Notes under the pieces: model-generated
What the model was told of the DNA's origin: nothing
Database searches by the model: none
What the model saw: the letters and a program-made list of their open reading frames with translations, nothing else
Made by a program: the position numbers and the translations under genes
Shown: one piece after another, positions 44,900 to 55,090 of the stretch
Numbering within the stretch: the first letter of the stretch is position 1
How the letters are laid out: every line of letters starts with the position of its first letter
Assembly: GCA_001632435.1 (NCBI GenBank)
Contig: KV423949.1
Coordinates: 67,323-131,322, forward strand
Length of the DNA stretch: 64,000 nucleotides
Direction: 5' to 3'
Source of the DNA: Calocera cornea HHB12733
Taxonomy: Eukaryota > Basidiomycota > Dacrymycetes > Dacrymycetales > Dacrymycetaceae

Positions 44900-47336
44900 C
44901 TACACGGTCTCCTTGAACACGCCCTGCTCCATCTCCTGCATGATATGGTCGATCTTTGCCTTGTGAATGCGATGATGTTCCTGCCATCCTTTCCAGGGAT
45001 GATGTGCGTTCTCCTGGAGCAGCGCAAAGGCTTGGAAGATCTGGTCGCTCGTCCCCTGCGGCTTGCCCAGCATCAGCCGCGCGAGCTTCACGTCGTCCTC
45101 CCGGTCGTACCGCCGGCGCTTCATCGCGGGCTCGTCCGGCCCGGCCTGGGGCAGCGTCGGCGGCCGGTCAGTGTCGAACTCGTGCTTGTGCCGCCGCCAG
45201 TACTTCATCCACGAGGCGCGGGAGTGGTGCGGTGCCTATGAAGCAAGCCGACAGAACAGACAATGTCAGCGAGGCAAGGCACGGGCATGCTCGGCGCAGA
45301 GCCCACCTTTTGCGCAATGTCCCTCCAGACCTGGACCATATCCTGTCCCTGCGCATACTGCAGATACCGGAGCAAGTACCGCACGTCCTCCTCTGTGAAT
45401 GCGACGCCCTTGCCGGTCGTGGACCGGTAGAGCGTCTTGGGCGGGGTGGGGCTGCGGTCCCCGGCCAGGGGCTGGACGTACCCTGCCGCGGCGGGCGCTT
45501 GGACGGCCCTGCCCCGCGGGGGCGTGGCGAGGAGGCCGGGCGCAGCGCCGACGCCGAGGATGGCGTTCCGCACCTCGTCGTCCTCCTCCTCGTCGTCCTC
45601 GTCCGGGTCGGGCTCGTCGGCCTCCCCAGGCAAGTGCAGCTGCAGGTCCTCGTCCGCCAGATCGTCTGCCAGCCCCAGCCCCAGCCCCTCCCCCGCGCCC
45701 ACCCCCTCCTCCCCGTCCACATGCGCCTTGAACACGCTCATGTCATACGCGCCGAGCTTGATCTGGTGCTTGTTGCAGAACCTGCGCCAGCTGTAGAACG
45801 TATGGTGCGGGGCGCGGATGGCGAGGCGCTCGCAGATCTCGCGCAGGGACAGGATGAGGCCCTGCTGCTGGCAGTAGTCGATGTACTTTTTCAGGTAGAG
45901 GATGTCCTCCGAGGTGAACAGGTTGCCCCCAAACGTGCTCTTCATGATGCGCGTGGGCGGGGTCGGCGAGCGCACGACGGGCTTGCGCATGTTGCGCGAC
46001 GCGCCCGCCTGGGCTATGCTCTGGCGGGACGTGGACGTGCGGCTCGCGCGGTGGATCGGCCGCCCGCGCTCGGCCGGGTCGGGCGCGGGCGCGTCCTGCT
46101 CCGGCGCGTCCGAGGGCGGCGTCGTGAACGCCTGCCCGACATACGGCTCCTCGGTCGGGTACGCGTTCGGCGGGGGCGGCTGGAACTGCCCCGTCCACCA
46201 ACCATGTCAGTACTCTCCGCGTACCACGCGCGTGCAGGACGCACCGGATGCTGGTAATACGCATTCTCGTCCCAGTGCTCCGCCCCGGGATAGTGGAACC
46301 CGTACCCGCCCGGCGGGGGGGCGAAGCTCGCCTCCCACGGCCTGAGTGCCTGGGGCTGCATCTGCTGCGGTTGCTGCTGCGGGGCCGGGTAGCCGGGGGG
46401 CAAGCGCTGCTGCTGCTGCTGCTGCTGCTGCATCTGCTGAGCGTGCGGGTGCGGGTGCGGGTGCGGGTGTGGGGGGACGAGCGCGCCGGGGACGGGGAGA
46501 TGGTGCTGCTGTGCTATTGGGGCGGGCTGGACGGCCCACAGGTGGGGCGCGTTGGCGATTTGGGAGATGGGGAGCGGGTAGGCCGGGCCGGTCAGCGAGG
46601 GGGACGTGGAGAGCGCGGGCGGATGCGGATGCGGCTGCGGCTGCGGCTGGGACGGCGGCGGGGGCGGGGGCGGAGGGGCCAGCGCGTCGCTGTCCGACGG
46701 GCGGGGCCGTTTCTTGCCACGGGGAGCGGGGGAGACAGGCTCCGGGCGGGCCGCTGCCGCAGAAAGTATGCCTGCGGCGGTCTGTGGCCGGTCGGTCCTA
46801 CAAACGCAAACGCGGCGACGCAACATCACAGACAGTCAGCAACGCAGGCCTACGCGCCTCGTCCCAGCAAAACGCACCCATCGAGCCTGCAGCCCGCCCA
46901 GTCGCTCTTGAACGTCAGCAGCTCGCCGCGCCGGATGCACTCGCTGACCCAGGCGGAGGAGAGGACGACCTTGCCCTTCTTGCCCGCGTACTGCCGCGCG
47001 AGGTTGCGGCCCGACTCGCTCGCCGCGTTCACGATGATGTAGTTGACGTTCGAGTAGCCCGAGGAGACTTGGCCGCCGTGTTTCTGCCGGCCCGGGGTGA
47101 GAACGGCGCGGTTGGGACGGGGGAAAGCGCACCATGATGAGGTCGATGACCTTTTGAGCGTCGAGGACGTCCCTGTCTACCCAGCATGCAAGGGGCCCGC
47201 CCATCATGGGCTCGATGAAGATGCTCCCATCGTCGTCCGGGCGAGGATTGTGCGCGGCAAGGACCGGTGCTTGTACAGCGAGGTCGGCCTTGGTGGCGAC
47301 GTGGGCGGTGGCGTTGCGTTTCTGAGATTTGGGCAT
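44900..47336 (-). CDS. RAP1-like telomere protein: BRCT plus three Myb-like repeats
   Basis: Predicted 733 residues; exons 47336-47133, 47083-46854, 46797-46245, 46185-45307, 45235-44900. Residues ~20-140 form a BRCT domain (IFIEPMMGGPLACWVD...QKVIDLIMKHGGQVS...NYIIV...VVLSSAWVSECIRRGELL). A Pro/Gln/His-rich linker carries an HP dipeptide run and a glutamine run. Then three Myb-like repeats: residues ~415-475 (FTSEDILYLKKYIDYC...HHTFYSWRRFCNKHQIKLG), ~588-640 (FTEEDVRYLLRYLQYA...HHSRASWMKYWRRHKHEF) and ~660-715 (YDREDDVKLARLML...HPWKGWQEHHRIHKAKI). BRCT followed by RAP1-type Myb modules is the architecture of RAP1, a shelterin component. I see no clear C-terminal RCT domain. Other BRCT-Myb proteins are possible, so no gene symbol is given. 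Confidence 0.78.
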
Positions 47337-48092
47337 GGTGGTCCCCTACCGGCGGTTGCTCGGCCGTTCGGAGTGCCGATCGGAAGAGTCGGGCGGCGGG
47401 CGAGCGTGCGTGCGGGGTGCGGGTGTGTTGTGCAGACCCCCTGAGGCAGCGTATCGGGGTCGCCGTCGACGGGAAGAGTGGGGGCCGGGGGCCACTTGGG
47501 GGTTCCCAACGACGTGCGCGCCCCCGGGCCCTGACCCCCGGCGCAGCGCCACACGGGGGCAGATACCGCACGGCACAGCGTCCGCGCGGTTAGCCCCCGC
47601 GAGTGGAGCGCGGGACAAACAAAATGTGCCTCCTCGTGCTGGGCGCACAATGGGCGGGTTTGTTACACCCCGGCGGGCAGCGGGGGGACAAGGTGCACCA
47701 AAGGCCCCAAAGGCAACAGCGGGCTCGAGAGCATAACGCCGTTCTGCCCGGAGGTTAACTCTCGATACTCCAGTGACCAAGTGTATCCCTGTGCACGACC
47801 ACAGTACTCTACTCTCGCGCTGGTCGCTCGCTCGTCGGGAGCGGGCGGGGCTTTTCCAGCGCCGTCCCACCCCGAACGCATGCATCAGTGATCACGCACC
47901 ACGTTGATCTGCCCCCGTGACCGTGGTTCGCACGCCCCAACAGTGCAGTACAAGTAGGCGGCTGCCCTTCACCATTCGTACACCATCCTGCCCATTGTCC
48001 CCTCGCTATCGTCGTCGTCCGTGCACGCCCTCCTCCCTCGACGCCTCTCCCCCTGGCGACTCTTGGACAGTAACGCCCTCCCACTCCCAACG
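47337..48092. promoter_or_regulatory. Divergent promoter region, RAP1-like / F-box
   Basis: 756 bp between start codons of oppositely oriented genes. GC-rich with ccc/ctc stretches before the F-box start. No gene supported. Confidence 0.45.
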
Positions 48093-50093
48093 ATGGCCGA
48101 CCCCGCCCGGACCAGCTCCCTCCCGCCTATGCCCCGCCGCCCTCGCCCGCACGGCGCCCAGCACACAAGGCGCGCCTCCTCCGAGAGCGAGGCCGACTTT
48201 CCCTCCCTGCCCCTCCCCGCCACCGCCGACCAGCAGCGCACCTCCGTCCACCTCACCGCACACGCCAACGCCGCCCCCGCAGCCACCGACCCCGACCCCG
48301 ACCCCGACCCAGCCTCCTCCACCGCCACCGCGCTGATCCCGCACCAGCCCTCCTCGACACCCCCCGACTCAGCCATGGTCGGCCACCACGGCCGGCCCCT
48401 CGCCCCCCTCCGCTCGGGCGGGATCAACCTGCTCACCGCCGACCTGGCCGGTCCCGACCCGGCAGCCCCGCTGGACCAGCAGTTCACCTACCTCCCCCGG
48501 CCCCGGGCGTGGCCGGCCATTCCCTCCCGCGGGTCCGCGCCAGAGCCGATACCGGAGCCGGAGGAGGGGGCGGGGGGAGAGGAAGAGGAAGAGGAGAAGG
48601 AGCTGCAGCTGCAGCTGCAACCAGCGCAGCCGGAATACACGCCCGAGCAGCTGCGCGCGCACAACGCCCGCTTCCTGCAGCAGCACAACGGCGCGCTGTG
48701 CCCCGTGTACACGCTGCCGGACGAGCTGCTCGCGTACTGCTTTGAGCTCGCCGTCGACTGGGCCGACAGCCTCACGAGCTTCACCACGCTGACGCCGTGG
48801 GAGGACGCGGGCGCGGGCGCGGACGTGCGGGACCCGGAGCTGCGCCCGCAGAGCCTCGTGCCCCGCCCGCCGTACCTCGTGTTCGGCCTCGTGCGCGCCC
48901 TCCGCACCGTCTCGCATCGGTTCAACGCGCTCGTCCTGCGCACGCCGCGCCTCTGGCGCTGGGCGCTCTTCCCCGCGTGGGACCGGGACGGGTGCGGGGT
49001 GCCCTGGACGCAGGTGCTCGCGCGCTCCGGACACGTCCCGCTCGACGTGTACATCCACCCGCTCCGGGAGGTCCGGCGCACGCCGTACGGCGCCGCGCTC
49101 TGGGCCCCGGCCACCGTCGCGCGCATGCGCAAGCTCGCGGTGTCCGACTCCGAACCCGTGTCCGTGCGGGCCCTCCCCTGGTCCCTCTCCTGGTCAAGCC
49201 TGCAGCACCTCGCGCTGCGCCGCGTGTCGGCGCCGTTCTGCGGGTTGCTGCTGCTCCTGCAGAACGCGCCCCAGCTGCACTCGCTCTACCTGCAGTCCCC
49301 GCGCTTCTACTACTGCTCAGAGCACGCCGACGCCAAGCACCCGCACGCGTGCTACACCCTCGCGCCCCGCGCGGACGGCGCCCCGCAGCCGGAGCGGGTG
49401 GAGCACCCCTCGCTCGCCCACCTGCACATGGTCAAGTGCTGGGCGGACGTCCCCGCGGCCCTGTTCGAGTCGCTCCGCCTCCCCGCCCTCACCCACGTCA
49501 CCATCGTCCGGCTCGACCCGGACTCGGACCCCCCAGACCCGCACCACCACACGCCCTACTACATCCCGCAGCCGGAGGACTGGCCCCTCCCGCTCATGGG
49601 CGTGCGGGAGGGCGCGCTGGCGCACGTGCGCCACCTGGCGTACTATGGCGATCTGCTCACGCACGAGGAGATCGCCAGCACGCTCTGCTGGTTCCCGGCG
49701 CTCGAGGTGCTCGCCCTGGGCGCGAAGCACAACCAGTTCGAGGACCAGGAGCTGTACGACGCGCTCATGACCCCCGGCCCGACGGGGGAGTACCTGGCCC
49801 CCTTCCTCCACACCCTCCTGACAGAGCACTGCATGTTCTTCCGCTCCACGCTCGCGCAGCTCGTCGCGCACAAGAAGGACCCCCTGCACGCCGGCTGCGA
49901 GCTGCGGCGCCTCGCCATGTGCGGCGGGGAGATCTGCTGCTTCGATGCGTTTTGGAACGAGGAGTGGGCCGCCTGGGAGAAGGGCGGGGGCGGGGCCGGG
50001 GAGAAGCCGGAGGGCGAGGGCGAGGCCCGCAGGGGCGAGAAAAGGGGGGTCGGCACGTGGGCCGGGCTGGAGACCTGGGCGGTCGCTTGCTGA
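48093..50093 (+). CDS. F-box-like protein
   Basis: Intronless 666-residue protein. An F-box-like segment lies at about residues 205-290 (YTLPDELLAYCFELAVDW...VRALRTVSHRFNALVLRTPRLWRWA), preceded by ~150 disordered Pro/Ala/Glu-rich residues and followed by irregular leucine-rich stretches (LQHLALRRVSAPFCGLLLLLQNAPQLHSLYLQS; LEVLALGAK) that resemble the weak LRRs of basidiomycete F-box proteins. F-box proteins select substrates for SCF ubiquitin ligases; these fungi carry large, fast-evolving families of them. The start at 48093 is the first in-frame ATG; upstream frame is open but begins with no ATG. The C-terminus ends in a Gly/Glu-rich tail and LETWAVAC. Confidence 0.75.
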   Translation: MADPARTSSLPPMPRRPRPHGAQHTRRASSESEADFPSLPLPATADQQRTSVHLTAHANAAPAATDPDPDPDPASSTATALIPHQPSSTPPDSAMVGHHGRPLAPLRSGGINLLTADLAGPDPAAPLDQQFTYLPRPRAWPAIPSRGSAPEPIPEPEEGAGGEEEEEEKELQLQLQPAQPEYTPEQLRAHNARFLQQHNGALCPVYTLPDELLAYCFELAVDWADSLTSFTTLTPWEDAGAGADVRDPELRPQSLVPRPPYLVFGLVRALRTVSHRFNALVLRTPRLWRWALFPAWDRDGCGVPWTQVLARSGHVPLDVYIHPLREVRRTPYGAALWAPATVARMRKLAVSDSEPVSVRALPWSLSWSSLQHLALRRVSAPFCGLLLLLQNAPQLHSLYLQSPRFYYCSEHADAKHPHACYTLAPRADGAPQPERVEHPSLAHLHMVKCWADVPAALFESLRLPALTHVTIVRLDPDSDPPDPHHHTPYYIPQPEDWPLPLMGVREGALAHVRHLAYYGDLLTHEEIASTLCWFPALEVLALGAKHNQFEDQELYDALMTPGPTGEYLAPFLHTLLTEHCMFFRSTLAQLVAHKKDPLHAGCELRRLAMCGGEICCFDAFWNEEWAAWEKGGGGAGEKPEGEGEARRGEKRGVGTWAGLETWAVAC

Positions 50094-50661
50094 GCGATTC
50101 GCTTTCCAGTAGGGTGTACTATGCGCATACATCTGGCGCATTTGGCGGGAAGACAAAGGTTTGCTGTCTGCTCTTCCCTACTAAGTTGTTGGCTCGGTTC
50201 GTCGTTTGCTCTCTCATCGTCGTTCGCACATCGCCCATCTCACGTCTCATACTCTCCCCTTTCGACATAGTTCACTTCGTGCTCACGCTCGGTAAAAGCC
50301 GATAAGTTACATAGATACATATCCCGAATCCAATGGCAGCAGATTGCAGCATCCGGCGCGGCCCGTGAGTGCGAGGCTCCGGCTCCGTGAGGTTCAGGCT
50401 GGCTTCTGGGAAGCACGGATTGGAGCACGTGAGGCCGACCGGACATGTGCCAACCTTGCTGCTAGAGACTGGCGTATAAGTTATATAGTCTCTTAGTATT
50501 GCTTACGTGGACTCTGGAAGGGAAGTTAGGGAACCCATCCCTTGCATGGGCGAACGCCTCACGGAAGCAGCGCGTGAGACCCTCGTCACCCCGCTAACTC
50601 CGACAGGGCCAGCCCCATTTCGAATCCACGGCGCTCCGATTTGCAGCTCACGGTCCTAATG
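50094..50661. other. 3' flank of the F-box gene
   Basis: About 0.57 kb without a supported gene. Sequence is GC-balanced up to the start of the decayed element at about 50662. Confidence 0.5.
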
Positions 50662-51875
50662 TCAAGGACCCTAGAGAGGGGTTTCCCGACATGACCCTAA
50701 TGTGGCTGGGAAGGTCACAGCCACAGGGCCCTGCTGCAGCGATCCGTCAGCCAGTGGAAAAATGGGCTAGGGGCCGGAAATGCAGGGCCCCTATAATAAA
50801 AGCAGCATTGCTGCAGCCCTGCAATCACATAATTCTATTATTCTACTTGTATATTAGATACCAGCAATGTGTTTAGGACCCCTCTGTTATGACTGAGGCA
50901 AAAAATAAAGGATATTTAACCGTGGGAAGGCCTCTATTTTCTCAAAACATGTGCTGATATACTGCTGCAGCCCCTGCTGTACTGCCTTTCAATGCTTATA
51001 TCAGTGCTATTGCATAGGATCTCATCAGTCAGAGGTCCAAACGTCTTTTCCAGATAGATTTGATTAGGTAGAAATGTGTTGCACATGCCGCTATAGTTGG
51101 AGTATGTATGTCTTGTTAGGCCCTATAGTACCCTGAATAGCAAATGAGTAATATAATATTAATGGCTGTATGGATTGACTTGCTACTTGAGAGGAATCAT
51201 ATTTAGACATATATAAAGCAGATTTGAGAAATTGGGAAAGATATATAAGTAGGAAGTGATTGCTTATGAATAGACAAATGATACTATGGTAAAGGGTACA
51301 ATTTGTTGTTGCTTTTAATGTTGGCCATATACCCAAAACTTTCCAACTTATGAAATTCCACAAATTTTGAATGGAAGACTGGGTACTATATGGACAGTAT
51401 GTACACCAATTTCCAGCCAATTTGAATGAGGCATAATGCTTGTAGAAATAGAATAAAGATACACTACATTCTCAGCTAAACCCTACCCCCAAATGAGCAG
51501 CAAAGCGGCACCTTCCCCCAACTTGAACCACTCTATGGCTTGGTGGAATGATTAAGAAGATACCAGGGCATGTTCCCACGCATATTACAAGCAAAAAGAA
51601 GGTGATTTGGCCCAGAAAAGGGGGTACAGCACCATTTTTGCGGCTGTGCAGTGGTATAAGTGGGTTTTCTATTACTAGAACTGCTAATGGAGCTTGTAGG
51701 AGCATATGTGAGGCTCTGTTTAGTATAAAGACTACTTGGACAATATGTAAAATGGGCTAATTTAGACTGAGAAGGGGCTACAGCCGGGGGTACAACACAG
51801 TTGTGCTGTACCCCACCCCCTTCAAGGACATTGGGGTTGACGCAGGAAATACCCCTCCTGGGGGGACCCTGGTTT
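50662..51875. mobile_element. Decayed, AT-rich repeat with diverged terminal inverted repeats
   Basis: About 1.2 kb island that differs sharply from its GC-rich surroundings. The ends are imperfect inverted repeats over ~60 bp: AGGACCCTAGAGAGGGGT...ACCCTAATGT on the left aligns with reverse-complemented AGGGTCCCCCCAGGAGGGGT...ACCCCAATGT on the right. I count only about six CpG dinucleotides between 50821 and 51600, as expected after loss of methylated CpG. I found no target-site duplication and no coding remnant, so the superfamily is undetermined. Confidence 0.5.
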
Positions 51876-52405
51876 TTAGGACGGCTTGGTGCCGATTTGC
51901 CGCAAATTTCAACAACGTCACGTTACCCGCCGGTCCCGGTCCGTGTCATCGAGTGGTCGGAAGCCTGGCTGAGGAGCCAGGCGCTTGGTAAGGCGCTGAC
52001 TGCCCGCTTCGTCAGCCAAGTTGCTCGGGAGTGTATCCCGGGGCGGATCGTGCCGAGCTGCATGGACCTCAACTCTCCTCACGATGTCTGGAGCGCGCGT
52101 TGTCTTGGCGCCCTTAACAGCGATGAGGGTCGGCTAGGACCTTGCGCGAGTGACTCACACGGCAACTGGACATGGATGCATGGGCTTTACTGCGACTCTC
52201 TCTATGCGCTGGACGCACTGCGCGACGTGGACGTACTCAATGGGTGATGTAATCGTTGCCAGCAGGCGATTGCTGGTGAGAAATGGCGCATGGACCCGTT
52301 TGAGACGGCGCGGAGGACAGTGTCCGTCGAGGTCTTTTCCTTGGCGGGAATCGGTCAGGAGCTGACTGGGTCGACGTAGGATCGTGGACGAGAGTCTGCC
52401 TCGAG
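51876..52405. other. Upstream region of aldo-keto reductase 6
   Basis: About 0.53 kb. A 148-codon frame spans 51801-52247 but overlaps the decayed element and has no motif, so I do not call it. Confidence 0.45.
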
Positions 52406-52420
52406 GTATATAAAGGTGGT
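52406..52420 (+). promoter_or_regulatory. Core promoter block of aldo-keto reductase 6
   Basis: GTATATAAAGGTGGT, 92 bp before the ATG, identical to the block upstream of copy 5 (33191-33205, minus strand). Surrounding promoter sequence has diverged much more. Confidence 0.65.
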
Positions 52421-52497
52421 CCGCGGCATTCTCAGCCCAAGCAGAAACCACCTGGACATCCTCACCCCTCCAGCAAAGCACTTCACACATAACCGAG

Positions 52498-53808
52498 ATG
52501 TCCTTCTTCATCCCTGCTCCTGCGCCCCCCACCAAGCTGGGCGAATACCGCCTCCTCTCCCCGACGGCGGGTGTGCGCGTCTCGCCCCTCGCTCTGGGCG
52601 GCATGTCCCTGGGCGATGCCTGGACCGAGTTCCTCGGCGGAGGCATCGACAAGAAAGCGGTCTTCGAGATACTGGACACGTACTGGGAGGCGGGTGGAAA
52701 CTTTATCGACACGGCCAACAACTACCAGGACGAGCAGAGCGAGCGTTGGATCGGAGAGTGGATGACGGAGCGCAAGAACCGTGACGAGCTTGGTGTGTAC
52801 TCGCGGCTCCAGAAACCCCCGCAGGGAGCTGATATATGCGTGCAGTCATCGCGACCAAGTACACGATCGGCTACCGCAGGCCCCGCGGCGACGCTAAAAC
52901 GTACACCAACTACACGGGTAACCACAAGAAGTCCCTCTTGCTCTCCCTCCGCGACTCGCTCGAGAAGCTCCAGACGCCGTACGTGGACATCCTCTACTTG
53001 CACTGGTGGGACTACACCACAAGCATCCCCGAGGTCATGCGCGCGCTCGATGATGTCGTCAAGAGTGGGAAGGTACTCTACTTGGGGATCAGCGATACGC
53101 CCGCGTGGATCGTGAGCAAGGCGAACGAGTACGCCCGTGCGCATGCCCTGACGCCGTTCGTTGTCTGTGAGTGCCGTCCCACCTCGCATCACTGCCATTC
53201 TGACATATATTTATCGTAGATCAAGGCGAATGGTCCTGCATCAAGCGCGACTTTGAGCGGGACATCCTCCCCATGTGCGCGCACGAGGGTATGGGTGTCG
53301 CGCCCTGGGGCGTGATCGCCGGTGGTCGCCTGCGCACGCAGGCACAGCTAGAGCAGCGGCTCAAGGAAGGCGGCGACCTACGCTACGGCCAGAACGAGCT
53401 GACCGAGGCGGAGAAGAAGATGAGCGCCGCGCTTGAGAAGGTCGCGAACCAGATTGGCGGCGACGCCAACCTTGCCAACGTGGCGATCGCGTATACGCTG
53501 CACAAGCAGCCATATGTGTTCCCCATTATTGGCGGGAAGAAGGTCTCCCATCTCAAGGACAACATCAAGGTCCGTTCTCGTATCGTTTCAGCTCCTGAGC
53601 GCCGCTGACGATGCTCCAGGCGCTGAGCATTCACCTCACCCGCGAGCAGATCGACTTCCTCGACGCTGCCGTGCCGTTCGACATCGGATTCCCGCAGAGC
53701 TTCCTTGGTGGTGACCCAGCCAGGTCTGCCGACGGAAAGAGCGCCAATTTCCTCCTTAACAATACCAGCACGCTGACGTGGGTCAAAGCACCTCAGCCGA
53801 TTGACTAG
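52498..53808 (+). CDS. Aldo-keto reductase 6, aryl-alcohol dehydrogenase type
   Basis: Predicted 384 residues. Exons 52498-52792 (295 nt), 52846-53166 (321), 53220-53569 (350), 53620-53808 (189), the same lengths as copy 5. Tetrad: Asp in FIDTA, Tyr in NNYQ, Lys in ATKYT, His in LHWWD. N-terminus [20 protein letters not shown]; end WVKAPQPID. It lies 19 kb from the main cluster with RhoGAP, RAP1-like, SPO11 and lipocalin-like genes between, so it was separated from copy 5 by inversion or ectopic duplication. It converges on a short-chain dehydrogenase with 140 bp between stops. Start context aaccgagATGtcc is acceptable. Confidence 0.9.
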
Positions 53809-53948
53809 GGGCTGTGGCTCATCTCGAGCGGTATATACCACATCGCTGTGTCCTTTGAAACATCAGACGTCGTTGCTTGCTACACATTAAATCACGATTC
53901 CAAACAGGGTACCGACCGAATGCGGTTCGACTCGGCGACCTGACCTGC

Positions 53949-54659
53949 TCAGAACATCGAAGATCCGCCATCTATACTGATCGTCTGGCCGGAGATCCAC
54001 CCGCTCTTCTCGCTGATGAAGAACATGACACCATTGGCAATGTCCTCCGGCTCGCCCAGCCGTCGCGTGGCCACGCGATCGAGGATCTTCTTCTGCCCGT
54101 CTTCTCCGTAGCTCTCCCACTGTGCGATGCTGGTGGGGTTTGACAGGACGAACCCGGGCGCAATGTTGTTGACGGTTATGCCGTACGGCCCAAGCTCGTG
54201 CGCCATCTGCCGGGAGAAGCCGATCTGCCCCGCCTTCGAGCTGGTGTACGCCTGGATGCCGGTCAGACTGACGCTCCGCCCTGCCCCGGACGAGATGTTG
54301 ACGATCCTTCCCCACCCCTTCTTCTTCATCCCCGGGGCAACGGCACGCGTGCAGTAGAACGCGCTCTTCAGGTTGGCATTGACGACCGCCTCCCACATGT
54401 CGTCGGTGATCTCCTCGATCGGATGGTGCACTTGGCCGCAGACCCCGCCCGCGCAGTTGACGAGGATGTCGATCGGCCCGAGCCCGCCGATGTAGCTGTT
54501 CACCGCCGCAGAATTCGTAAGATCACATTGCTCCTTGTCGATCCTGTGCACCGTCGCACCGGTCGACTCGACGGCATCAGCGATCGCCTTGCCAATGCCC
54601 ATCGCAGTGCCGGTCACAATAGCGACTTTGCCAGCCAGGGATCCTGAAGACAGGCTCAA
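53949..54659 (-). CDS. Short-chain dehydrogenase/reductase (classical SDR)
   Basis: 236 residues, intronless, which is unusual in this window. Classical SDR hallmarks: nucleotide-binding TGTAMGIG near residue 16, NCAGG in the central sheet, catalytic Ser in NISSGAG, and Tyr-x-x-x-Lys in YTSSK; the PG motif follows in NIAPGFVLSNP. It ends with the typical WISGQTISIDGG. The segment that carries the acidic residue choosing NAD(H) (HRIDKEQCDL) has Asp after a short strand, so NAD(H) is a possible cofactor. Related to 3-oxoacyl-ACP reductase and 2-deoxygluconate dehydrogenase-type enzymes; the substrate cannot be told. The absence of introns and bacterial-looking sequence make horizontal origin possible but unproven. 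Confidence 0.9.
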   Translation of the reverse strand: MSLSSGSLAGKVAIVTGTAMGIGKAIADAVESTGATVHRIDKEQCDLTNSAAVNSYIGGLGPIDILVNCAGGVCGQVHHPIEEITDDMWEAVVNANLKSAFYCTRAVAPGMKKKGWGRIVNISSGAGRSVSLTGIQAYTSSKAGQIGFSRQMAHELGPYGITVNNIAPGFVLSNPTSIAQWESYGEDGQKKILDRVATRRLGEPEDIANGVMFFISEKSGWISGQTISIDGGSSMF

Positions 54660-55090
54660 CTAAACATACCTCTGCAACTCAAAAGACATGTACCTTGCGA
54701 CATGTTGAAGAGAATGAAAGATGCTGGTGCACTGAAGGTCAGATGGAAGGTGTAAGCTGGCAAATGTCCTTGTGCGTGCCTTATCAAAGAAATTGTTGTG
54801 AGAAGCCTGTTGAGACCCGTGATCGGCATCTCGTCTCCAGGGTCGAATAGGCCGTATTTCCATCATTGAATGTGCGTAGATAAAGAGATACCCAGCTGAT
54901 CTACCACCTCATCCCTCCTCGTGGCTCTGATAGGCGCCCAAGACAAGGCAGAAAGAACTATTATCGTCTGTGGGCCCCCCGACAGCCGGCGCTTCTTTTT
55001 GTAGTCATACTTTATTTGTTTCCGTGCACCTTCAAGCCCTCACACGTCCCTGCCGGGACGCCTTGCTCGTCGACCTCGACAGTCAATACG
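54660..55090. promoter_or_regulatory. Divergent promoter region, SDR / CPSF73
   Basis: 431 bp between start codons. No additional gene or clear TATA box seen. Confidence 0.45.

Noticed and set aside
51801..52247. 148-codon plus-strand frame upstream of aldo-keto reductase 6
   Set aside because: Begins inside the decayed repeat and has no motif or paralogue; probably chance.
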